A stretch of 64,000 bases of DNA from Patiria pectinifera (lineage: Eukaryota > Echinodermata > Asteroidea > Valvatida > Asterinidae), in contig CM057144.1 of assembly GCA_029964075.1 (NCBI GenBank), positions 10,687,281 through 10,751,280 on the forward strand, given 5' to 3'. The notes beneath the pieces are model-generated. The model saw only the letters and a list, made by a program, of their open reading frames with translations, was not told the origin of the DNA and did not search any database. Shown here piece by piece: positions 24,001 to 36,000 of the stretch (positions are counted from its first letter, which is position 1; the number at the start of each line of letters is the position of its first letter). The position numbers and the translations under genes are program-made.

Positions 24001-27000
24001 AGCATTCACCAGCTGGATGTAGGTTGTTTAGGTTAATTTTTTTCTGCAAAATTCGTGGACAAATCTTGGAGAAATCATCTCCTTCATCTCCAACTACCAT
24101 CAACTTGCATGGTTTTGGCTACATGCTGACTCTATTATTAAGTTTCACCCGTCCACGTATATGAGAGAGAGCTCTGTGAGGAGCCAGTAAAGTGGCGTTG
24201 TGTACATAATTATCTTAACCAATAAGCCATCAAGCGCATGTCTCATGATGTACTACGCATATAAGTTCACAAGGTTGGCGATAGAATGCACACTCTGGCG
24301 ATAGGATGCATACTCTGGCCTGGGTTAAACCAGTCACCGTCCCTCTGTTCTCTGTGAACGCACGCCAGTTCACCGTCATAAAGGTAAAGGGCCTGGAACC
24401 TCCGAGGCATGCAGAAGCATTCCAGTTTGTGGCCAACTGTTTATTCAAGATCCGAGTAATTATCTAAGATTTTGTAAATGTACCATTTGCGCGAAGACTG
24501 CTTTACAAGATGTCTCACACACACACACAAACCTTTTAATGGCATATCACAGCAAAGTGAAACGTATTTTATGGTAAAATAAGGGTCAGGAATTTAAAAA
24601 GGAGGCGAAGTCATCTTTTACAAAAATATATTCTTTATTTTCAGGTCCCTTTGGCCTGATTTCTTCAGACCCACTTCCAATTGAGCGCTGGTCGGTGATG
24701 GTCATATTTTGTTCATTGTATCCAGGTTTTCTATTGACAAGCTTGACGCCGCCCAGGCGTATGAAGTGGATCTGGTCTTCTCCCTCCTCATCGATGGCAT
24801 TACTACAAACTTCATCATCATGGCTGACCAGAGAATCCCCATACCTCTCTGTAATGCTAACTTCTCCCTGACCTTGCCTGGGGATGGCTCGGTCAGAGGA
24901 TTCTTGATGGAGCTGGGAGACAATGTGGGACAGGCCGCTATCCAGCGCGTCTTAAGAAGACTCAACCTACAGGTGAGACGGACAAACCATGTTGGCAATT
25001 GAGGTGTCTTATTTTGGTTGTATATGAACAGTGCTTTCATGGAAACTGTCGCAGAATGAAATAGAGCAAATAATTCGGGTGTTTTGGACCTGAGACTACA
25101 AGAAATATAAATATACACATAACGGAATATTTGCATAAAGCTGAAAATGACCGAGCCCAACATTTATTAAAATTACTGCAGACAGAACGTTTGCAATGTT
25201 CAAGCCACAGACTTAGTTTTGTACACAATATTACCGGTATTATGAGGATTTAATTTGTTATATGTGGCCGTATCTGGAAGTATTTTTAATCAATGTTCTG
25301 TATGCAGGGGCGGATCCAGGAATTTTCGCAGGTGGGGGGGGTTCATCAGCAAGAAATTCTGAAAATGTACACCGGTTTTTTTTCTCCGGACACTTGGCCT
25401 CCGTAAAATCAAAAACTGGGGGTGGGGGGATGTGGGGGTACAATATTTCAATAGGGGGCGCTGTTCAAATTCGATGATTATTAACACTAGATTACAGAAT
25501 GGTGTACCGTATTTTGAACAGGCAAACATTATACCAGTATAATTTTTTTGGGGGGTGTCACAGCGGGGGTGGGGGGGGTTTCGACTTATTTTTTAGGAAT
25601 TTGTATGGAAAAACTAATTTTTGGACAGAGCTTGGGGGTATGTACACAACTTTTTGTCATTGCAATCTTTTGTTCAGGATGTTGTCACTGGAAGAACATG
25701 CCAGTTGCCTTCAGAGAAAGTGACAAACACTCGTAAGTCTGTTCGATCGGATATTTTCTTAGTAGAAGCAATTCTTTATCTTTGAAAGATGATTTATCAG
25801 ATACGTTGTGGTATGTCTTCAATAGTGGTACTAAATTAACACTGGGTGTGTACGATTAACATTTATAACAAAACCAAGTGAAGTTCTTACAGGACAGTTC
25901 TGTTCCTTCATATACTTTATGCTTTCACTGCCTTTTAGACAATTAATGCATAGTACTTTATATATTCCCAATTCCTTTACTAGTAACGATTTTATGACGA
26001 TACCAAACAGAGTATCTTGACAAAAAAAAGACGTATCCCAGTGTCTGTTGCCTGATAGCTGAAATCTGGACAACGTTAATTAAAAACTACCACGTATTTA
26101 TTTTAAGAACAAAAGCATTTTCCATAATCGTATTCAATTTACCTTATTAAGACTGCCCGATGATCTCCCTCCCCTTCCTGGAGAATGTTGTGCAATGCTC
26201 CATCGATGATCGCTGCCTCGGCATCCATTGCTGCATCCATCTTGACTTTGTCATCACTGAACTCATGCTGAGTGCAAGGATCAAAGTCGACCCTTGCAAC
26301 TTCCAGCTGTACGTGGCCTTTGAGAAGTGGGAACTGAACATTACCCTCTTCGGCTACACCTGGGGGAAGGTGGAGACTGTCAACATTGGAAACGCAGTAA
26401 TGTTGAGGTTTGTTTCGTTTCTCAGTTTCTTCTGTTTGTCGGCCATTTGGATTGACAAAAACAGGCAGTACTAAAACTTGGTTATGATTTTCATTTTTAA
26501 TACAAGTTAGAACAAAATGCGCGTGTATATTTTCTTGAATCTGTAAAAAAATAGGCCAATATATTAAAGAAATGGAAGGACCTGATTCGACAATATTATG
26601 TTTTTCAACCCAGTGGTTGGTGTTCTAATTGAAAAAAAGTCACCATTTATTCGTTTTCAACACTGTACAAAAGATATACGGTAAACCACCCGCATTACTC
26701 AAGCATTACACCTAATTTCATGTTTGTCCACAGACACCAGTTAACGTTTGATCCGTGAGCATTTAAGACATATCAAGTACATATTGTTTAACCCGTGCCT
26801 TGCAGTCATTTATTTAATGACATACATTCATCTCTTTCCGAAAAAAAGTATATTTTTCTTGCAATTTATTACCATCCCTTGAGTTTTTACCAAAAATTTC
26901 TGAGTACTTTATGGGTGATCCATTGCACAACGAAGACAGGCCCTTATGTTACAAAATTGAAAAATTTCTCACAACATCTGCTTAGATTGTTTTGTTGTCA

Positions 27001-30000
27001 AGATATAAGTTGATTTGTAGCTTATTTTCGTACACGAGTTTAATGCAAATAAAAGTAGTTTAATCGGCAAAATGAATGTATCACAGTGATCATAGAGTGC
27101 ATTAAATCAAAACAACGGATTCAATACAGATTTTTTTTCTGTGAGATTATGAATCCCATGATTTTGTAAATATTGAAGAAGTGTTGGGGCGTATTTTTTG
27201 TCTTCACTTTACAGTTATTCCATTGAAAAGCCAACAGACAGAACAGTCTTCTCTGTGACCCTGAACCTGATGTTATGCATTGATGACACCTGCACCATGA
27301 CCCCAGTACTAGACCATGTCTGGGTTCCCATACCCCTGTGCAACATCAATGCCACATCATTCACCTTACCTGGTGATGGCACAGTGGAGGGATTCATAAC
27401 GGAGCTGGGCGGTCGCATCGGGAACTCGGCCATTGATCTGGTGCTGGAGAAATTTGGCCTGACTGTGAGTGAAAATGTCCTGCTGCCTTTTATGTTGTAT
27501 GTTTTTGATGGGAGAGATACTATCTAAGCAGAGATAAACCCTGTGTATATTTATCAGTTAAAGTGGCTGTCTTAAGCTTAACAGAATAACCTTTTACTTT
27601 CACATGGTGAATATGAAATTGTTCAGCGTCTAGCTGTTATCATATTTGTCTTCATGCAATTGTACATGTCAATTGAATATGATCTTTTCTCTAATCTTGA
27701 CCGATTACAGCAATATTTGCGGAGTCCATCTTGTGACATCGGAGTGCCAGGGTCTTTGAGAAGTAGTAAGTTGGGGTTATTACATTTAAACAACAAAGAA
27801 CTTGAAAACATGAACAGATGACTATATCCCGTCAGGATAAACCGTTTTGCTGTCTACGGTTATTTTGGCCGTTGGGCGGGGGGGGGGGGGCACTAAAGGA
27901 TGTTATCTAGTGAAGATACACAGTGGGTTCGTCATAGTTTCAAGAAATAGACCGACAAAGCTATTCCTGTTTTATAAGGGAGCGGGGCATTGTCTAGTTC
28001 ACCAAGAAATGGATTTTATTTTTTTTTTGCATTTTTTTTTAGCATTACCACTATTCCAATCACCGCATTGTCCCTTTCACTATCAATATTTGCTATTACC
28101 TAAGTTTTTTTCTTTTCAGCGTGCCCAGCCGTTGATGTCTCCCAGCTTCCTGACTTCCTTTCCTGCACTGTTAGCGACTCCTGCCTGGACATCAGATGCT
28201 GTCTTGAGATGGACTTGAAGATAACGACTCGCAGCGTCAGTGCCTGGGTCATCCTGGATCCCTGCAACTTCACCCTGTCCGTGGGCTTTGAGAAGTGGGA
28301 ACGTAGTGTCACCTTGTTCCACTACCCACTCGGCGATGTCATGGAGGAAGTTGTCAATGGCGTCCTGAGAGTAAGGTACGGTAACTGTGACAAACGTTTG
28401 CCTTTATATTTCATGGTTTTGCAAACGAGCGATTTTATGTTTAAGATTCACGATTTATCTGTATTACTATTGGGTCTTACAGAAGTTACGTACGTTTCCA
28501 TGATTCCAAGATTGCTGAAGATTCTGCAAAGGCTAATAGAATGTTAAATGAGACCATTTTAATGGTTATTATGTAACAATTAAGTCTAATGGGTGCAATT
28601 AACTTGTCTTAACTGATTTCTCTAATGTAGATGGCGAGTGAATAAGATCACGGAAGACAAGCAGTTTGAGATAGACTTGTCCCTAGTCCTCTGCTTCGAT
28701 GAGGTCTGCAACACATGGACAGTATTTGCAGGCAGTCGTCTGCCAATACCGCTGTGTAACACCGAAGATACATTCACTCTGCCTGGTATGTTTATGATTA
28801 ATTGAAAAGATTAGCTTGCGAACGTATCTGTCTTATAGTAAAAGATCACCAATTATTATATGATGTGGGAAGTACACAAATATTGCATAGAAGCAAAAAT
28901 ACATTTCAGGAAAATAGTCTCTAAGGTGGGAAGAGATATTAGCCTGCTAATGTTTGTTTTAGTAGAGGAGATGATCTTCTAGTAATAAGGAGCCTCATGG
29001 AATTTTCAAGCAGACTAAATGAACATGGGTCGTATGTAAAGAATATTTTTGTACCTTCCCTAAATATCTTATTCCTTGTATTCCTTAGGTGACGGCACTG
29101 TATCGGGCTTTTTGAATTACCTTGGTGGCAACATTGGGCAGTTTGCCATAGATGCAGCTCTACGACATCTAAACCTAACCAGCCTACTGACAGGAAGGGC
29201 ATGCACCTATCACAGGCAGGGTATGCATGTAATTTATGTAATTGAATGCATGTTGGAAATTTTTATATATTTGAAAATATATTGAAAATAATTTCAATAT
29301 ATTATTGATATTTGAAAATGATCTTCAGAATTGCAATCCAGACATTTTAAAAATGCATTGTTGCAATGATTTGAATTTTGCAACTAGTGTAATGTCATAT
29401 CCAAAGGTCATGTCCAGGCTTAATGTTAGGAACCAAGGAGTATCAATGCCGTGTCACAACGAGCCTAACGAGGAGTCTTTTCATAACGTCAGGGATAACC
29501 CTATTTTTCAGTATTGAAATTCACTAATTAAGTATTATGTTCAGGATTGCAAGGAGGACCATTGTATAATAAAAAAAATATGAGCAAATCTGTTTTTAAA
29601 AGTCATTTAACAAGCTGTGGGGACAACCAAATTCAGTGTCCGAACAGTGTGTCACTTATTTCGCGAGACCACTTATTTTGATTCGTAAATTTCGGTCTAC
29701 TCGAATGTCTACCATTTCCTCTGTTTACATCAGATATATGTCAATTCAAACCTTTGCATTAGTAATGCAAAACATGAAGGCCTGCTTATTAAGATTGCCG
29801 CTCTTTTCCATAAGATGCCTGTGCGAGGTCTACAGGTCTGCTGGGCAACTGTTCTCTAATTGGAGATTCCTGCACGGAGCTGCGATGCTGCCTGGACCTG
29901 GATCTGAAGATAGCTGATGTCTCGGCCACGGCGTGGTTCAAGTTTGACCCCTGTGACTTCACCTTCTCATTGGGTCTGGAGAGGTGGTCCTTCCATGGCT

Positions 30001-33000
30001 CTGTCTTCAGCTACCAGTGGGGTAATAAGAGCTTCCCGTCTTTCATAAAGTTATCAAAATGGTTGGTGGAACGGTTATCTGCATTTGCATATTTTCTGGT
30101 CAAAAACAGTAGTTTTGGAATAACTACTACATTTTCATTCAAATCTTATCATATTTATCACAACGGTTTTGGGGACATTATCCATCAAATATACCAGATT
30201 TTGTATTTTAACGTTGGAGGGAGCTTTTGCCACTTTATGGAAAATGAACTTTAATCCAAGTGGCCCCAATGTAGAAATTATGGTCATATAATTAATCCTT
30301 TGCATTTCACGTGCACGATTTTTTTCCAAAAAAAAGGACTCAAAAAAATTGCAGAAAATTGAAGATTGAAAAGTGACTTTTCCTGCCAACGACGACCATG
30401 CTGGATTCCCAGCATGCATTCTAGTTGGTCACGAGACCATGAACGTTGGTCTAAAGTGAATTAATTTATAGGTTGAAGCAAAACAAATGGCTTCGACTCT
30501 TACAATAGGTGGGATAAACTAGTTAAAAGTCACAAAAAGTCATGCCGATTGAACAAAGCGTTCCAGAGTTATTACAAAAGGTTTCATAATTATAGAGGTG
30601 CCCCAGTCCTGATATGGTTAAGTTTGATCAATAAAGTGTTCTATATTCTGCCCTCAGGCCTCCAACGATCCTGGTTCAGAAAACAAGCCTTAACGAGAAG
30701 GTGAAAGTACCAAAAATACTAGCTTGTGCTTGCAATTGTTTCTTCATTTGTAGGAAAAGAGATTACAGTTTCCGTTGCTTCAGGAATGAATCTGAGGTAA
30801 GTTTGTCCAGAGTAATGAATAGTCGATTTTCATTGGTGGCTGCTTTAAATTACTTTATTGTTTGCCTCTTTTAAACAAAGCTTATGTGGTATATATGCGA
30901 CTGATTTCAATTTGGATAAAATGGATATGTGCCAGCATTGTGTGTGGTACATTTCGTGGCTCTTTCCTTTGCATCCATAAAAGCACAACATTTGTGTTCG
31001 TCATTTGCGAGTTTATGTTGATGGGTGCGGTTCTAGAACCAATATTATGGGGGGGGGGCTAGCAGGGTGGATCCATAATTTTTTTCAGGGAGGCGTGCTG
31101 AAATGTAGACCGGTTATTTTCTCCAGACACTTAGGCCTCCGAAAATCAATAGGTGGGGGGGGAGGCCTCATGCCATATTTTCAATGGGGAGCGCCAATAA
31201 AATCCTAAAATCATTCACACAATATTTACTACAAATGCACCCTTGTCACGACTATTTCTTAAGGGGGAGACCGTTCGCATGTACATCACAATCCTTCTTT
31301 TTGCTATAATGCAATTTTTTTTACGGAATTTATTTGGGGGGGGGCTAGACCAAATTTTGGGGGGCTAAAGACCCCCAGCCCCAGAACCGCGCCTGGTTGA
31401 TGTACTTAAATTGGCTACCTACATGGCTAAATTGGCTTTTGATGGTACACATTCCATAAGGCCTTTGGAATGCTTGAAGGGGGAAACAAGACAATATTCA
31501 GTAGGGAGAGCTGGTTTAAACTTTTGCGAAAAATGAGCACATTGAAAATACCTTTCCACAACTGTCTCCATAATAGATATTCAATCAATAAGCGGAACGA
31601 CACTAATATGTTTGAGGTGAGCATGACGCTAGAATACTGCATTGATGAACTATGTACCGACATTGATGTACGGCATGTCATTCCGGTCCCTGTGTGCAAC
31701 CCAGGCTTCAGCAATTACAGTCTGTCAGGTGAGAGTGATATAATTTTGGGTTTTACATTGATAATAAATATCTGTTAACCAAAATGGACTAACCATGTAT
31801 CGCTAAAATACTTTTTTTTAACTAGACCGCATTAGCATTTTCTTATTAACATGGGAGCAGTGCTATAGGGGGCGTTATTCAAAAACAAACGGGGAAAACG
31901 GTAATTATGATTATGACTACTATGCAGTGGGATAAATTATTGTAAATCGGGGCGGGGACAATCGCGATCGGCGTTCTCCGTCCAATAAGGTTAAGAAAGG
32001 GGCCATGTTGCCCCTGACGAGGCCAATTCTAAGGTTATTAAGGATAATGTATGGATTCCCAAATCACGGCATTATGTAAATTTTTACTCTAAATTAAAGG
32101 AGACACAAAATACTTTCCATGCATGTGATTCCAAATGTGTTTTTGTATTGATCAAGTGTTTAAGACATTACTTGCTGTTCAGGAGCTTTAATCGTGATAA
32201 TAATTACACGAATCAGTTTGATATTACACTTTTGTAGAAATCCATGCTCAACATTTTGATCGCGAAACACGATTTCCTCCATAGCACCGTTTAGTTCCCC
32301 GAATCAGTGAGTTAATTAAGTGCATACCACTTTTTTTTTAAACGATAATGGAGCCTAATTATCCACATGTTCTCAGAAATTCGAAAAGAAAAAGAAGTGG
32401 AAATTAGCGCTCTTTGATGGATCTGTTGCACATTCTCATCTTTACTCCATTTTTATGGGATAAGGTAGCAAAATGTCCAAACTGGCTGAGGTTAATAAGT
32501 CACGTTGTTGAGTGATGTACTTATTGTGTAAATAGCTGCTACAAACTTGCCGTGTGCTCGCTGACAACACTGGCAGTTGGGTGGTCCCTCTTTTGGAAAA
32601 ATAACTGCATCGTAATTTATAGGAATGTAAATAGGGTCCATAAAAAGTAGAATTATCTGCAGGGGACACCCATAGAATTGGTACAGTTCCTGGAAGAGTT
32701 TTGAAAAATATGTGCCGACTTGCACCACCTTGGTCCGACATGAGAAGCACGACTAGTGCATTGGAGTCTCAAGGTTAAAACAGAGTCAAAAGTGTCAGTC
32801 ACTTTTGCTACCTATCCGATGTTCACAACACACTTGTAAAAGTTTAATTCTGTCCTAAATCTCAACACATATGATAATTATAATTTTTTTTATTTTTACT
32901 CCAGTGGATGGTTTCATAGAGACGGTATCAGGGCAAGTCATCCAGGGAGCATCGTTGGCCCTTCTGTCACGGCTCGGAATTGACCCAGACTTTTTCAACA

Positions 33001-36000
33001 GTCGACAGTGTGTCAACCCTAACGGGCCTCAGTCTTATGGCAGTAAGTTTCTTCTTATTACCCAATAGACTTGATTTGGCATACAGTGCTGCCTGGATGT
33101 GAACCGTGCACCGTACAATCAAATGTTACAGTGTTACCTCATTTCATTCCAGATTGAACGAGCATGCAGCTTCCTAGGATCCTGACCTCCCTGGCTCACT
33201 GTGGCGTCCTGGACAAATGCTTTGGTATACAGTGCTGCCTGGCTGTGAACCTTGGACTATACAATCAAATGTTACAGTGTAACCTCATTTCATTCCAGAT
33301 TGTCCCAATATGCAGCTTCCCAGTAACCTAACCTCGCTGGCTCACTGTGGCATCCTGAACACCTGCTTTGGCGTACAGTGCTGCGTGGATGTGAACCTTG
33401 GACGGCTGCATCACTCATTCAGTGCTTCTATGGTGATAGATCCATGCCTTGGCCAGCTGACCCTTCAGTTTGACAGCTGGCAGTACAGTAAATCCCTCTC
33501 ACACCTGGACTTTGATAGCAGTCACGAGATCACCATCGGAAACTTTGTTATGCTGAGGTAAACACATTTATGCTTGTTCTATTCGACATATCGAAATAAA
33601 GGCTCATTAGACATTTGAAAATGATAATAAAGTTATGTTTTGTCCCACGTGATGATCTGTCATTATAGGCGGATGTGCCACCACGGTCCACATAACGAAA
33701 AATAATATTAGCAATTTGTATTCTGGTTCACATTGCCTGTATTAAGTGCCCTGCAGTTCCTCTTTGGACGTGGCGGAAAATGGTAGTAATTGCCACAATG
33801 CCACATGATTTCATATTATGAAACCTTTGTCATTAAATGAGATTCTGGAGGAACTTACTTTTATCTATTGGTTTGACAATACAGGTACACACTGGAGCTA
33901 ACTGATGGTAAAATTGCAACCAGTCTGTCCATAAATGCATGCATTGATGATCGTTGCACAGGAAATATCATAGTCTTGGATGGTGCAGTCTCCCCTCTTC
34001 CTCTGTGCTACCCCAACGGGACCATCTCCTGGAACAGTATACCAGGTACGGTTCTCTTTCAAAAATACGCTAATCTAGTTTGTATGTATCTAAACAAAAT
34101 GAGCATAGTGTTAAGTGATAACATGGCATGTGTTCGTTTGATATCTGTTAGGAATAACGTACACCTCTCAACTGGGTAGTGCCGATGCTGGAGTCGAGGC
34201 TGTGGCTCAGGCTCTTGGGTTGCCGTCTCGTCTTGTCTCAGCCTCATCTTGCCCTTCTGTGATCCAGCCTAGTCAGACCAGAGGTAAGTCGTACAGGGAG
34301 GGATATCAGTTGCCACTTTCACAAATATGGCTTAAATAACATTTCATCCTAGAATATTATCCACTTATAATTGTTCGAGAAGTAAATGTTAGGAAGAAGT
34401 CAAAGTTGTACGTCTCAAAAGGAATATTAACATTTTGTGTTCAAGTCTTTTTTTCTAAACTGTGAGTTAAAATGGGTGTAACTTCCTTTAATTTTCATTT
34501 ATACTGTACTGGTAAGTTATGAGAAATGTTGTTCTGTGACTGCCATTCCAATCATATAGTTTCAAATTAGCACCAATAAAGTTACATCATGCAGTGAATA
34601 CAACTCATGTTTTTGCTTTTCCTAGACTGTCCACACCTTCCCTCTCTGCCCATCCTTCCATCAGGGGGTGTATGTCACTATTCAGATACCTGCCTAGGGG
34701 TGGAATGTTGTCTAGCAGTAGACCTCGGCATCATCAGTCGCACCCTGAGGGCCTGGCTGATTGTAGACCCCTGTGATTTCAAACTGAGCGTTGGATTCGA
34801 GAACTGGAGTTACAATGTCACTTTTATCAGGTATGTGAGGACGTTTTTTTTATGTGAGAGAAAGTTTAATTCATGTTTTGTCAATTAATATTTGTGATGA
34901 TTGCTTAAACATAACATGTGAGGACACAGTGCCAGGAGACCGTCAATGGATGTTATTTTTATTTTTTCAAAAATTTACTTTAATACTGAAACTCTGAATT
35001 TTTGAAGTTATAGGTGGGGCATGGCAACCAGTGAAAGACTGAGTGATGCGGTCTTGCTCACCTTCACCGTCGACAAGACCGCAGACAACCGGAACTTCCT
35101 CCTCTCCCTCTCCCTGCAACTCTGCGTCGCTGGAGTCTGTGCTTCTGACATTGTCATCCTTCAGGACTTCACAGCACCGATACCATTTTGTCACCCCAAC
35201 GGCACTTTGGAGTGGGCACAAGAATTGGGTAAGCCCTGTCTTTCAACAAATAAAGGAATGAGATGGAACATTATTTTATTTGTTGAGTTTATTCAGCTTA
35301 TTTGGGACAATATGTGTTAAGGTTATTAAGTTGTATTTTTCGCAGATGGTGATATTGGGGATTACGCAAGTGGCCTCGTGGTAAACCGTCTCGGTGTCAG
35401 CGTTGATGTTCTCCTGCCTCAACCGTGCGGAGGGCCACCAGCGCAAATCACACCATCAACCACCGGCAAGTTGTCATATCTTACTTTGTGCCAAACCTGT
35501 GTTCACTAAATTGTTCACTTTTAACTCTTTAGGAAAACTTAGTACATGTAAATGGATAGTTGACCCATTTACTTGACAGTCGGAAGGTCTGTTTTTACAA
35601 AGCAGAACTAAGCTACCGTTTTGGTTTTTTATTTATTATTTGCGGCATGATATGACATGGAAAGTGGAAATTTTAAATCAAATTTTTTTGGTTACAACAG
35701 GCTGCAGCTCTCTTGCTCTGCCATCATCCGTCGCACCGTACTGCTCCCTGGACCAGTCATGTCTCGGTGTGGGTTGCTGCTTGAACCTTGACCTGGGCAT
35801 AGTTCAGAGGTCCTTTTCTGTGTGGATGAAGCTGGACCCCTGCGCTCGCACCTTCTCGTTTGGCTTTGAGAAATGGAGTCACGTGGAGACGCTTAACGTA
35901 CAACTAATGCAAAGTAAGAAAGGCCTCGACATCCAGTATGCTTTCTAAACTAAATATTATATAGGTACTTATGTAGAAGTAATCCATAGGGTGATTATTT

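Noticed and set aside
32442-32750. Overlapping minus-strand frames as a gene within intron 39
   Set aside because: Two overlapping frames without a domain, splice context or known homology; I could not support a gene.
33153-33298. An additional exon from the upstream copy of the 146-bp duplication
   Set aside because: Joined to exon 40 it meets TGA in the first full codon.
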